Assembly (NCBI GenBank): GCA_036541255.1
Contig: JAZHDD010000063.1
Location: 62,001 to 126,000, forward strand
Source: Paucidesulfovibrio sp036541255
Lineage (GTDB): Bacteria; Desulfobacterota; Desulfovibrionia; Desulfovibrionales; Desulfovibrionaceae
Direction of reading: 5' to 3'
DNA: 64,000 bases
Shown: positions 9,467-17,796 of the stretch, one piece after another
Numbering within the stretch: position 1 is the stretch's first letter
How the letters are laid out: every line of letters starts with the position of its first letter
Notes under the pieces: generated by a model
What the model was told of the DNA's origin: nothing
The model's database searches: none
Seen by the model: only the letters and a program-made list of their open reading frames with translations
Made by a program: the position numbers and the translations under genes

Positions 9467-9805
9467 ATATGTTGTGTTAATGTGTTGTTGTAGCTGGATG
9501 TGATGTGTATGTATTTCGTTTGATAGGCGCTACGATTGTAACATTAATGTTCTTTGTGCTCAAATAGTATTTTGTTGTTCATGTGCCATTTGTTCATTGT
9601 CGTGCTGACATGTCAGCAGTTTTGCAGGAATATCGTCGTGAACATGTCTATAGCGCATCCTCCTGAGCAGGGAGAGCGAAGAGAATGTCGTAGATAGAGA
9701 TGTTGTCTGGGCGTAGTGATTTTTGCTTGCCTGCGAAAAAAGATGTCGCTAAGGTTGGTAATATAATATCTTGTAATAAAATAAAAAAATGTATTTGGAT
9801 ATGAA
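9467..9805. other. A+T-rich intergenic region with a 14-bp palindrome
   Basis: This stretch of 339 bases lies between the divergently oriented acyltransferase and permease genes and should hold both promoters. The only structure seen is the perfect palindrome GCTGACATGTCAGC at 9604-9617, a possible regulator site. No convincing coding frame was found. Confidence 0.4.
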
Positions 9806-11518
9806 ATGCTGAGTGACAAAATCCGATTTGAAGTGGGTGAAGATCCACCGCCGCTGTTGTGTTTGGCTCTTGCGCTTACCCATGTTCTGGTTATTTTTGA
9901 CGGTATTATCTTTATACCCAATATCTTGGGAAAAACTGTCGCAATCCCGCCCGACACCTTACGCTTTGTCACCTTTGGTACAATCATTATCGCTGCTGTC
10001 TTCACATTCCTTCAAAGTCGACGCAGGTGCGGGATAGGAGCGGGGTTTATTCTCTTCACCGGCTCTTATAGCGCATTTTTGATTTGTTCCATGGATGCAG
10101 TCAAGATGGGCGGATTTGCAACGCTGGCCACTATGTCTTTGCTCACTGTTCCACTTGTTTTCATCTATACCTATTTTTTACGTTTTTTTCGTCATGTCAT
10201 TACGCCTGCGGTGGGTGGATGCGTTGTATTGCTTATCGCAATATCTCTTGTGCCCATCGGCCTTGATCTTTGGTCTGGCGGTGGAAACGCCTCGCCTGAT
10301 ATTATGTTTGCAAGACTTGCAATAGGTACAGTTACTATAGTCATTCTGACATTCTTCATGCTCTTTGGCAATGTCACGCTCAAGTTGTGGAGTCCGATAA
10401 TTGCTCTTTTTTGTGGATACATTATATCATATTTTACAGGTCAATTGCATTTTGAACATGCGTTGCATGCGTCATGGATCGGTTTACCGCCATTTGAATG
10501 GCCGGGGCTGGAAGTGCATATCACTGGAATGCACATCCCACTGTTGTTTGCATTCGGTATGGCCATGATGGCGAGCATGATTGAAAACACAGGAAACATC
10601 ATGTTGGTTCAACAAATTTCAACACGCGATTTTCGTCGTGTATCTTATGATCAAGTTCAGGGTGGATTGTATTGCGATGGTTTGAGCAAAGTGGCCGGCG
10701 GCTTGATGGGAACCGCTGTGCCTTCGATTTATTGCGATAATTTACCATTGATAGAGATTACCGGGGTGGCCTCCCGCCGGACAGGTATGTGGGGGGCGGC
10801 CATACTCTTGTTGCTTGCTTTCATGCCTAAAGTGAGTGGTTTTGTGTTGGATATGCCCGGTCCCGTACTTGGCGGTTTTTTGATTGTTATCGCCGCGCTG
10901 CTTTTTCATGCCGGATTCGGGCTTATCACGATGAACAAGTTGAGCAATCAACACGGTATTATTGTCGGGCTTTCTTTGGCGGTCGGTCTTGTGGCTGAAA
11001 GTGGAACATATTTTCCCGGCGTCGTACCTGCGTCCTTGGCGCCAATGCTTCAGAACAGCGTTGCTGTCGGCGGATTTACGGCTTTTTCCCTCAGCGCCCT
11101 GGCGTATATCATGCCGCGCAAGGCGTTGCAGGGGACGTTCAAGGCCAAGCAACATGAGTTGCGCAGGGTGCAGGAGTTGTTGGAGTCCGGGCGGGAAAAG
11201 CTTCAGTTGGATGACAAGACATTCAATGCGTTGTCATTGTGTTGCGAGGAAGTCTTTGTCTACATGATCGGTGATGGGGAAGAAGAGGAAGAGCGTTTCA
11301 TGACATTCCGCATAGCACGCACTGAAGATGGCTATCATACGGAAGTCGTTTGTGGCCATCAAATGGATGATATCAATAACTTCGCCGTTCCGGAAAGCTT
11401 CTTCAGTGCGAAGCCAGAGGAATTGAAGCAGCTCGGCATGATGCTTTTTGCCGAATATGCTCGCGATGTCAGGCATCTCGACATATCCGGTTATTCCTAC
11501 ATTTCGTTTTTGGTGTGA
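9806..11518 (+). CDS. NCS2-type xanthine/uracil permease with C-terminal ATPase-like domain
   Basis: This 570-residue protein is longer than the usual ~430-residue NCS2 permeases. Residues 1-440 give about a dozen hydrophobic helices. Family landmarks are the conserved block around GGLMGTAVPSIYCDNLPLIE followed by ITGVASRRTG, and a TM1 motif in which the usual Gln-His is Thr-His (ALTHVLVIFDGIIFIP). Residues from about 445 are soluble: a charged helix (RRVQELLESGREKLQL), then FNALSLCCEEVFVYMIGDG and a beta-rich end. This resembles the N-box and following strands of RsbW-type HATPase domains, although the usual Asn is not obvious. A regulatory ATPase fused to a transporter is inferred. The substrate is unknown. 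Confidence 0.75.
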   Translation: MLSDKIRFEVGEDPPPLLCLALALTHVLVIFDGIIFIPNILGKTVAIPPDTLRFVTFGTIIIAAVFTFLQSRRRCGIGAGFILFTGSYSAFLICSMDAVKMGGFATLATMSLLTVPLVFIYTYFLRFFRHVITPAVGGCVVLLIAISLVPIGLDLWSGGGNASPDIMFARLAIGTVTIVILTFFMLFGNVTLKLWSPIIALFCGYIISYFTGQLHFEHALHASWIGLPPFEWPGLEVHITGMHIPLLFAFGMAMMASMIENTGNIMLVQQISTRDFRRVSYDQVQGGLYCDGLSKVAGGLMGTAVPSIYCDNLPLIEITGVASRRTGMWGAAILLLLAFMPKVSGFVLDMPGPVLGGFLIVIAALLFHAGFGLITMNKLSNQHGIIVGLSLAVGLVAESGTYFPGVVPASLAPMLQNSVAVGGFTAFSLSALAYIMPRKALQGTFKAKQHELRRVQELLESGREKLQLDDKTFNALSLCCEEVFVYMIGDGEEEEERFMTFRIARTEDGYHTEVVCGHQMDDINNFAVPESFFSAKPEELKQLGMMLFAEYARDVRHLDISGYSYISFLV

Positions 11519-11590
11519 GACGTTCCGGCAGGCGGCTTCGGAAGCGGTGTCTTTCTAAAAGTCAAAGTCGACAGCCTATTTTCCCTGGTC

Positions 11591-11629
11591 ATGCCACACG
11601 GGCGTAAGTGTCGTTTGCCCGTGTGGCAT
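11591..11629. terminator. Bidirectional terminator hairpin
   Basis: A perfect 13-bp stem (ATGCCACACGGGC at 11591-11603 with its complement at 11617-11629) lies between the convergent permease and tonB genes. A short T run follows on the plus strand (TTTT at 11636). Confidence 0.65.
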
Positions 11630-11691
11630 GTGCCGTTTTGATGAACGGACTACCATGGCGTACTGTAGAAAGAAGTATTCCGGTGTCGGAA

Positions 11692-12423
11692 TCAACGCAG
11701 TTCATAGCGGATGGGCACTTCGATGTGCAGGGATTTGGGAAGACTGGCTTCGCAGAGCCGTTCCCCCAAGAGAGCCTCCAACGTCTTGCGCGCACCGGCG
11801 GTCAGGTTTCGGTCAGTGTCTGTGCTGAGAATCTCGTATCCAACCACCTGCCCATCCTTTGCAATGCGCACCAGAACGGAAACTACTCCGGTGGTGCCGG
11901 CCTTGCGTGCGGCAAAAGGATATTTTTTTTCTTCTTCAATACGCTGAACCAGTTTGGCCGCGATCATTGATTCCTGCTCCGGGGTCGGGGCGGGAGCAAC
12001 TTGCGGTGGGGCCTGTGACGCGGTTGATGACGCTTCTCCAGGTGTCCTTTGTGGCTCTGTATCGGCCTGCATCGGCTGGGGAGGTGTGGTCGGTTGTGTT
12101 TTCACAGCCTCCTGTGGCGCGGGATTTTCTTCCCGAATGGGTGCAGGAGTCGGCGCTGGGCGGCGTGGTGCAACGGGCCGTGGGGTCGCCTTTTTTAAGG
12201 GCTGGGAAGGGGTGTGCTCAGGCGCGGACACAGGTTTAGCGACAAGCAAAGGCCGGGCAGGGATCACGTGCATTGTCAGGACGCTGGGCTGCGCCTTGAG
12301 GCAGACCGTAGCAGCCTCATGACGGCAACCCGAAAAGAAGAACAGCGAGGCGAGAAGGCCGTGCAGGACCAGGGTGACGGCGAGACCTGCGCCCCGGCTG
12401 TGTGTTTCATGGCTGGCGGGCAT
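11692..12423 (-). CDS. tonB: Energy transducer TonB
   Basis: This 243-residue TonB protein couples the ExbB/ExbD proton motor to an outer-membrane receptor. It has one N-terminal membrane anchor (GLAVTLVLHGLLASLFFFSG), a long Pro/Ala/Lys-rich periplasmic spacer (about 55-150), and a C-terminal TonB domain starting at YPFAARKAGTTGVVSVLVRI. The start at 12423 follows an AGAAGG site and overlaps the end of exbD by 17 bases. It is the last gene of the heme operon. Because it is encoded with its own motor and receptor, it is probably dedicated to heme. Confidence 0.9.
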   Translation of the reverse strand: MPASHETHSRGAGLAVTLVLHGLLASLFFFSGCRHEAATVCLKAQPSVLTMHVIPARPLLVAKPVSAPEHTPSQPLKKATPRPVAPRRPAPTPAPIREENPAPQEAVKTQPTTPPQPMQADTEPQRTPGEASSTASQAPPQVAPAPTPEQESMIAAKLVQRIEEEKKYPFAARKAGTTGVVSVLVRIAKDGQVVGYEILSTDTDRNLTAGARKTLEALLGERLCEASLPKSLHIEVPIRYELR

Positions 12424-12814
12424 CGACCTTCTCTGTGGTAATGTTGAAATCATTTCTGTTTTGCAGCCTGGCTTGATCCAGTACGCCCATGAAGGCTTGA
12501 AATGGCGCGCCGCGGTCCACCATGAAGGTCAGGGGCCTTTCCGGATGTCGGGACAGGATTTTCGGCAAATCTTCGGGGGTCGCGGCGGTGCCGTCCACAT
12601 GGATATCGCCGTGTGCATCAATGGTGACGATCGTTTGTGTATTTTTCTGGACCGGCCCGGACGACGCTGCGGAAGGCAACAACACGTTGACTGCCGGCTT
12701 CATGAACGTGGTGGCCATGATGAAGAAAATCAGCAGCAGGAACACCACGTCGATGATGGGGGTGAGGTCCAGACTGTCTCCCATCCGTGACTCGAACGCG
12801 AATTCGTCCGTCAT
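12407..12814 (-). CDS. exbD: Biopolymer transport protein ExbD
   Basis: This 135-residue inner-membrane protein of the TonB motor has a single transmembrane helix carrying the conserved Asp of the proton path (LDLTPIIDVVFLLLIFFIMA), followed by a periplasmic domain. The start MTDEFAFESRMGD at 12814 overlaps the exbB stop as ATGA. An upstream in-frame start would add 26 residues from within exbB and is not needed. It works with the adjacent ExbB and TonB. Confidence 0.93.
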   Translation of the reverse strand: MTDEFAFESRMGDSLDLTPIIDVVFLLLIFFIMATTFMKPAVNVLLPSAASSGPVQKNTQTIVTIDAHGDIHVDGTAATPEDLPKILSRHPERPLTFMVDRGAPFQAFMGVLDQARLQNRNDFNITTEKVDARQP

Positions 12815-13479
12815 GATGCGGCTCCCTCGGCCTTGGCTGCGAGCAGGTTCGGACGCTTCAGCAGTTGGCGCGAGCCTTCTCCCAGAGGGCAAGTCGTTTT
12901 GAACAGTTCCAGAGCTCTATAACTGTGCTCAATGGCCTCGATGTGGAATCCCTTCATCTTAAGACTCAGCAGATAATAGAAAACCAACGTCGGTACGGCC
13001 ACGGAAATGCCCAGGATCGTGGTCAGGAGTGCTTCCCAGATGCCGGAGGCGAGCAGGGCCGAGTCCGGGGAGGCGCTCTCGGCTACGACCTGGAAGACGC
13101 GCACCATGCCGAGCATGGTTCCCAGCAAGCCCAGGAGCGGCGAGATTACGGAGATCAGGCGCAGTAGCGTGACTCCCCTGTTCACCCGTTCGAAATTGCG
13201 ATGGAACAGATAGGCCACTTCGGCCCGAATATCGTCGGAGTGGGCGGAATGGGTTTTGACGATGCTGGAGATGATGTCGATGAGCGGATTTGACACTTCA
13301 CCGCAAAGTTGTTCCCTGTATCGGCCGGTGCCGTTTTCAATGCGCTGGAATTTGCGTCGGAAATCCCGGTGCACCAAAGAAAGAAAGAAGGTGTTCTTCA
13401 CCGAGAGATAGAGGCTGACCGAGGAAAGGGCGATGAGCACCATTCCTGTGGGGCCAAGAAGCGAATACAGGTTGCTCAT
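12811..13479 (-). CDS. exbB: MotA/TolQ/ExbB proton channel protein
   Basis: This 222-residue protein has three membrane segments (about 10-28, 105-130, 150-172) and the family signature region LLGLLGTMLGMVRVFQVVA. It forms the pentameric stator-like part of the motor that energises TonB. Its start overlaps the stop of the upstream PNPOx-like gene and its stop overlaps exbD, so the three are translationally coupled. Confidence 0.9.
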   Translation of the reverse strand: MSNLYSLLGPTGMVLIALSSVSLYLSVKNTFFLSLVHRDFRRKFQRIENGTGRYREQLCGEVSNPLIDIISSIVKTHSAHSDDIRAEVAYLFHRNFERVNRGVTLLRLISVISPLLGLLGTMLGMVRVFQVVAESASPDSALLASGIWEALLTTILGISVAVPTLVFYYLLSLKMKGFHIEAIEHSYRALELFKTTCPLGEGSRQLLKRPNLLAAKAEGAAS

Positions 13480-13964
13480 CCGGTTTCTCCCATGCGCGGC
13501 AATGCTTTAACGGCCTCGGGAAAGGTGCGTCCACGGCCCCAGGCTCCGCTGCAGCGGCCCGTCATGGTTTCCACCCGGATGCGGAACAGCGGGGAGCGGT
13601 CCTCCTTGTCCAGGACCTCCGAAGCCTTGGAATAATCCTGCCCCATGACTAGGCCCAAAAGCCTCCACCCTTCCTTGCGTACGTTCGCGTCGCGGACAAA
13701 GGTTCCCCTGCCGCGGCAGGACACGCCGCCCCACAAACGCAGGTCAGGCGATGCGTCCGTGAATTTCACCAGAACCATGTCCCCTCGGGCCATGCAGCGA
13801 TACACGCCGCCGCGCGGATTGATCATGAAGCAAATATCCTCGTCCATGAAGAATGGCGTCGCCTCAATGGCGTAAGGGGAACCGTCCAGGCCCGTAGCGC
13901 AGATCGTGGCCCACTTGGATTCATGTATCAGCTGCGTCATTTCTGCCTGCGTCATCTTTCGCAT
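13476..13964 (-). CDS. PNPOx-like split-barrel protein (HutZ/HugZ type)
   Basis: This 162-residue member of the pyridoxamine-5'-phosphate-oxidase-like split-barrel family shows ATICATGLDGSPYAIEATPF and CFMINPRGGVYRCMARGDMV, a flavin- or heme-binding fold. In heme-use clusters such proteins (HutZ, HugZ) bind or degrade heme or reduce products. Placement between a flavodoxin and exbB, five genes downstream of the heme receptor, supports that role here. The start follows GGAGG. It overlaps the flavodoxin gene by 13 bases. Whether it binds flavin or heme cannot be told from the sequence. Confidence 0.75.
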   Translation of the reverse strand: MRKMTQAEMTQLIHESKWATICATGLDGSPYAIEATPFFMDEDICFMINPRGGVYRCMARGDMVLVKFTDASPDLRLWGGVSCRGRGTFVRDANVRKEGWRLLGLVMGQDYSKASEVLDKEDRSPLFRIRVETMTGRCSGAWGRGRTFPEAVKALPRMGETG

Positions 13965-14473
13965 GGTGCCTCCTGCAGGGTAATGCTGTTGCGAATTTCT
14001 CTGAAAAAACCGCGTGCCCGAGCCAAGTCGCGCGAATCAGGATGCTTTTCAGCTTCGGCGATGTTGGCACGGCGCTCCGGAGTCATGGGGTGGTGCGGCG
14101 ATGCGGCCATGGTTTTGAGCAGGGCGGGATCGATGCGGCCCTGGCAGAGAAATGAGCCCAGGATGTCGTTTCCTTCCAGCATTTCCATGACGGAGCGCCG
14201 TACGTCGTTGGCGTGCTCGGATTCGGGGTTGGCGCCCAAGGTGCCGAAAGCTGCCACTCGCATTCCTTTCAGGTTGCGCATGTAGTCCTTGGCTTTCTGG
14301 TCGGGCATGCCTCTGTCCACCCAATATCCGATCACGACGGCATCGTATGTGTCCGGTTCCGGGGACTGTTCAACGGGATGCAATTCCGCCTCGCCCGGCA
14401 AGGCGGCCAAAGCCTGTTCCGCCACCAGCCGGGTATTGCCTGTACGGCTGGAATAGATCACCAGCAAGCGCAT
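13952..14473 (-). CDS. Flavodoxin of the heme operon
   Basis: This is a 173-residue flavodoxin-like protein. The FMN phosphate loop is IYSSRTGNTRLVAEQAL at residues 5-21, with GYWVDRGMPD and FGTLGANPES as the later flavin-contacting loops. Its start shares a base with the hutX stop (TGATG). Anaerobic heme opening by HutW-type radical SAM enzymes needs low-potential electrons, and this protein is a plausible donor. A BilS-like role with a tetrapyrrole reductase is an alternative. Both are inferences from context. Confidence 0.8.
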   Translation of the reverse strand: MRLLVIYSSRTGNTRLVAEQALAALPGEAELHPVEQSPEPDTYDAVVIGYWVDRGMPDQKAKDYMRNLKGMRVAAFGTLGANPESEHANDVRRSVMEMLEGNDILGSFLCQGRIDPALLKTMAASPHHPMTPERRANIAEAEKHPDSRDLARARGFFREIRNSITLQEAPCER

Positions 14474-14997
14474 CAGGCGGCCCTCCCTGTGGCATATCTT
14501 TCGCGCAGGGCGAGAAAGTCCGTACGCACGCTTTCCAGGATTTGCCGTTTGGCATCCCTGCCAAGGTAGACGGAGAACATGGCGTTTCCGTCAATGTCGA
14601 AGAACTGTACGGAATGGCTTTCCATGGTGAAGAACGGTTTGGAGACCAGCCAGATGCTGCCGACGCGGTCCGCGAAGAGATGGCCACGCAGCGCGGAATC
14701 CTTGTCGTTCAGGTTGAAGAAACCATGACCGAAGTTGCCCTGCGGCAGCTTGCCCACGACCTCGACCACGGCACCGGCATTGCGGCAGATGAAGGTGACC
14801 TTGTCCCATTTCGTCATGGTGTTCCATAGCGTTTCGAAGTCCGAGGCAGGAGCTTCGGTTCGCATCTCGTCGGGAAGGCACCTGACCACTTCTGCTTCGC
14901 TGACGCCGAATTCCTCGGCCAAGTTCATGGTATGTTCACTGGGATTCTTTATTATTCTGGCCTGGATCTCGGTTTTCAAGAGCGTGTTGTCATGCAT
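14473..14997 (-). CDS. hutX: Heme utilization carrier protein HutX
   Basis: This 174-residue cytosolic heme-binding protein of the HutX/ChuX family would pass heme to the degrading enzyme. Family-typical stretches are FETLWNTMTKWDKVTFICRN, GKLPQGNFGHGFFNLND, GHLFADRVGSIWLVSKPFF and HSVQFFDIDGNAMFSVYLGR. The start at 14997 lies just after AAGGAGAAGAGAC. A longer frame from 15060 would run through the ABC gene's end and was rejected. It is transcribed with the transporter upstream and the flavodoxin downstream. Confidence 0.88.
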   Translation of the reverse strand: MHDNTLLKTEIQARIIKNPSEHTMNLAEEFGVSEAEVVRCLPDEMRTEAPASDFETLWNTMTKWDKVTFICRNAGAVVEVVGKLPQGNFGHGFFNLNDKDSALRGHLFADRVGSIWLVSKPFFTMESHSVQFFDIDGNAMFSVYLGRDAKRQILESVRTDFLALRERYATGRAA

Positions 14998-15020
14998 GTC
15001 TCTTCTCCTTGTCTGGTCGT

Positions 15021-16424
15021 TCAGTTGTGCTTCAGAGGAAAGGTCAGTCTGGCGTCGCAAACCTCTCCGAGTAGTTCGAGGTCGTGGCTGATGAGTAGCA
15101 CGCAGACGCCTCTCCCCGCGAATTCTCGGGCGCAGTCGGCGATTCGGTGCATGTTGGCGCCGTCCAGGCCGCTGGTGGGTTCGTCCAGGATCATGATGTC
15201 CGGTTGCTTTGCTTCGCCGCAGGCCATGACGAGCCGCTGCTTTTCCCCGCCGGAAAGGGATTGAGGATGGCGCTCCCCGAGATGGGAAACATTATATTTG
15301 GCCATGAGCTCCGCACGTGTGGTTGCTTGGTGTTTGTCGTTGGAAGGGCGAAATGAGGCATTGATTTCCTCGGAGACGCTTTTCATGTGCAGTTGGTGGT
15401 CCGTGTTCTGCAGGATCAGCCCGGCCCGTTGCAGCAAATCGCCGGGGCGGATGGTCTTGTTGGCGAGAGACAATCGTCCCTGGCGTGCGCGGAGCAGGCC
15501 GGTGAGCAGCATGGCGAACGTGGTCTTGCCTACGCCGTTGGGACCGATCAGCCCCACCACTTTACCCGCGGGCAGGTTGATGGAGAGATCGTCGAAGATC
15601 GGCGCGGCAGCGCCGTAGGCGAAACGTAGTCCTTCCAGCCGGATATGCCCTCCGTCGCCGTTCAGTTCGGGAAGGCTGCTTCGTGGGTCCGCGATACTGC
15701 TGCGGCGCAGGCCGTGCCTGGTGCGCAAATCGCCATCATCCAACAAAGAGAAGGGACCCTGTGCCGCAATGGTGCCGTTTTCCATGACCAGGACCCGGTC
15801 AACCACATCGCGCAGCCAGTACAGCCTGTGATCCACGATAAGGATGGCCACGCCTTGGGCCTTGAGCCCGACCAGGGTTTGGGCCAGCGCTTCCGTAGAT
15901 TCGGGATCCAGGTTGGCTGTGGGTTCGTCCAGCACCAGGGCCTTGGGCGAGAGCGACATGATGGAGGCCAGGGCGACTTTTTGTTTTTGCCCTTCGGAAA
16001 GCTCCAGTGTGGAATGGTCCAGCAGATGATCAATGCCGAAGAGTTTCGCAGATTCTTCGATCCGCTGTTCGATGCGCTCCGCCTGGATGCGGCGCCACTC
16101 GTGGGCCATGGCCAGTTCGTCGCGCACGTTGAGCGCAAAGAATTGGGATTCGGGGTCCTGGAACAGCGTGCCCACATCGGCGGCGATTGTGGGTACGTCA
16201 CGGTGCTGATTGTCCTGCCCGGCAATCAACACCTGTCCGGTCTGCCGCCCCTGGAAATGGTGCAGGGCCAAGCCGTTGACCAGTCGGACCACCGTGGATT
16301 TGCCGCACCCGCTGGCCCCGGTCAGGAGCACGGCCTCGCCCGGCTGCACCGCGAGACTGACTTCACGCACTGCCGGTTCAGGCTGAAAGGGATAGGTGAA
16401 CCCAACGTTATTTAAGCGAATCAT
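15021..16424 (-). CDS. ECF transporter ATPase, two fused ABC domains
   Basis: This 467-residue protein fuses the two ATPase subunits of an energy-coupling-factor importer. Domain 1 has Walker A GASGCGKST, signature LSEGQKQKVALAS and Walker B ALVLDEPTANLD. Domain 2 has GPNGVGKTT, LSGGEKQRLVMA and IMILDEPTSGLD. All catalytic motifs look intact in both halves. It lies 18 bases after ecfT. In the operon it would power uptake by the adjacent S component, inferred to be heme or a related tetrapyrrole. Confidence 0.9.
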   Translation of the reverse strand: MIRLNNVGFTYPFQPEPAVREVSLAVQPGEAVLLTGASGCGKSTVVRLVNGLALHHFQGRQTGQVLIAGQDNQHRDVPTIAADVGTLFQDPESQFFALNVRDELAMAHEWRRIQAERIEQRIEESAKLFGIDHLLDHSTLELSEGQKQKVALASIMSLSPKALVLDEPTANLDPESTEALAQTLVGLKAQGVAILIVDHRLYWLRDVVDRVLVMENGTIAAQGPFSLLDDGDLRTRHGLRRSSIADPRSSLPELNGDGGHIRLEGLRFAYGAAAPIFDDLSINLPAGKVVGLIGPNGVGKTTFAMLLTGLLRARQGRLSLANKTIRPGDLLQRAGLILQNTDHQLHMKSVSEEINASFRPSNDKHQATTRAELMAKYNVSHLGERHPQSLSGGEKQRLVMACGEAKQPDIMILDEPTSGLDGANMHRIADCAREFAGRGVCVLLISHDLELLGEVCDARLTFPLKHN

Positions 16425-16442
16425 TTACACTCCGTACCGTGG

Positions 16443-17216
16443 TTAGTGCATTCCGGAACCAAAACCGTGCGGGATCTGCAGGGCCACGGCACCACAAATG
16501 CCCGCCAAGGCTGCCGCTAACACGGCATAATCCCGCAGGGAAAACGACTCGCTACGGAAGGGGGTGACGCCGGCCGCGTTTCCCACGGCTTTGAGCTCCG
16601 CGGCCATTGCCAGATCATCGGCAGAGCGTAGCGCCCGGAAAATCAGCGGGACAAAGAGCACGCGCACGCTGCGTAGAGGGTGCAGGGCCAGGCTTTTAGG
16701 CGTGACCGGATAGCCCCGGATCTTCAGTGTCTGGTTGATCTGTTTGAGATCGTTCACGAAGGTCGGGATGAAGCGGATCATCACAGACGCGGGGATGTAG
16801 ATGAAACCCGGCAGCCGCAACGACTTGAGCGCGGTAAGGATGGACTGTATCCGCGAGGTCAATGCCAACCCGAGCACCACGTTGATCATCAAGATGATAC
16901 GCAGAAAAGGTGCTGTAAAGGCACGAGTATCCATCTTGGCGATCTCGGGCCAGATTAGACTGAGCAGCAGGACGAAGATGACCGACATGCCCAGCATGGC
17001 CCCCACTGCCGCGTAGGTCAGCAGAATGCCGCGCAGGTTGCGTGTTGACAAGGCGTACAAGGCGCTGGCGCATACAAGCAGGCCCAGGGCCTGCGGCGCG
17101 TTCAGCACGATGGCCGAGAGAGAGGAAACCACGCATAGGACCAGCTTGGTTTTGACATTGAGCCGGGCCGGAAAGCTTTTCGATGTGTTGGGATTATCTG
17201 CGTACAATGCCCGCAT
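16443..17216 (-). CDS. ecfT: ECF transporter transmembrane component T
   Basis: This 257-residue CbiQ/EcfT family scaffold has about five to six membrane helices and a cytoplasmic coupling motif in NQTLKIRGYPVTPKSLA (the family's Ala-Arg-Gly-type motif, here IRG). ATG 17216 was chosen because AAGGAG lies seven bases upstream. It overlaps the end of the S-component gene by 23 bases. It joins the substrate-binding S component to the fused ATPase downstream. Confidence 0.85.
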   Translation of the reverse strand: MRALYADNPNTSKSFPARLNVKTKLVLCVVSSLSAIVLNAPQALGLLVCASALYALSTRNLRGILLTYAAVGAMLGMSVIFVLLLSLIWPEIAKMDTRAFTAPFLRIILMINVVLGLALTSRIQSILTALKSLRLPGFIYIPASVMIRFIPTFVNDLKQINQTLKIRGYPVTPKSLALHPLRSVRVLFVPLIFRALRSADDLAMAAELKAVGNAAGVTPFRSESFSLRDYAVLAAALAGICGAVALQIPHGFGSGMH

Positions 17217-17730
17217 GGCGAAGCTCCTTGACAAACATGACTCCGCCTCCAAGCCCCATGAGCGAGCCGACATAGCCGACCGTGACCATGAGCGACACGG
17301 TTACGAGCAGGGCGGGCTGCTCGCGCATCATCAGCCAGGACATGCCCAGGGAAAGACTTTTAGTGAGCAAATCGAACAGGGCTACTCCGAACAACAGGGC
17401 AAATGTGTTGGCGTACCCGCCGAAGAGCACGATGAACGCTTCGGCGAGCAACCCGGCCACGATCATGGCAGGCAACAGGGTGATGCCGCCGCCCATGAGC
17501 AGCAGGCCGACCACGGCGGAAACGCAGACGAAAAGTGTCAACGTCCCGAAGCGTCGGACCTTGTAAAGCAACACGACAAGCAGCGTGGTGTGGATGGCGT
17601 TCTTGAGCAGCAAGGTCAACGGATTCATCCCGCCGCCCGCGAATGCCACTACCAAGCTGGAAATTTTGATTATGGCGGCAAAGATGCCGATCATGATCAG
17701 GTCTCGCACTGGCCAGTTTTTCCAGAACAT
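17194..17730 (-). CDS. ECF transporter S component (MptD/Trep_Strep-like)
   Basis: This 178-residue, highly hydrophobic protein has about six helices and starts with the charged-then-hydrophobic pattern WPVRDLIMIGIFAAIIKISS, resembling MptD/Trep_Strep S components. It would bind substrate at the inner membrane and work with EcfT and the double ATPase. No HutBCD-type heme ABC importer is present, so this module is the likely inner-membrane heme step. That assignment rests only on gene context. Confidence 0.75.
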   Translation of the reverse strand: MFWKNWPVRDLIMIGIFAAIIKISSLVVAFAGGGMNPLTLLLKNAIHTTLLVVLLYKVRRFGTLTLFVCVSAVVGLLLMGGGITLLPAMIVAGLLAEAFIVLFGGYANTFALLFGVALFDLLTKSLSLGMSWLMMREQPALLVTVSLMVTVGYVGSLMGLGGGVMFVKELRHAGIVRR

Positions 17731-17743
17731 TGTTTTCTCCCAG

Positions 17744-17770
17744 CCTGGCCGGGGGCATTCCCCGGCCAGG
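17744..17770 (-). promoter_or_regulatory. Intercistronic hairpin between receptor and ECF genes
   Basis: A perfect 11-bp stem, CCTGGCCGGGG at 17744-17754 with its complement at 17760-17770 and a five-base loop, lies in the 66-base gap after the receptor gene. There is no T run, so an mRNA-stability or differential-expression element is more likely than a terminator. This would favour more receptor than transporter. Confidence 0.5.
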
Positions 17771-17796
17771 GATAAGGACTTTCATTCTCAATGCGT

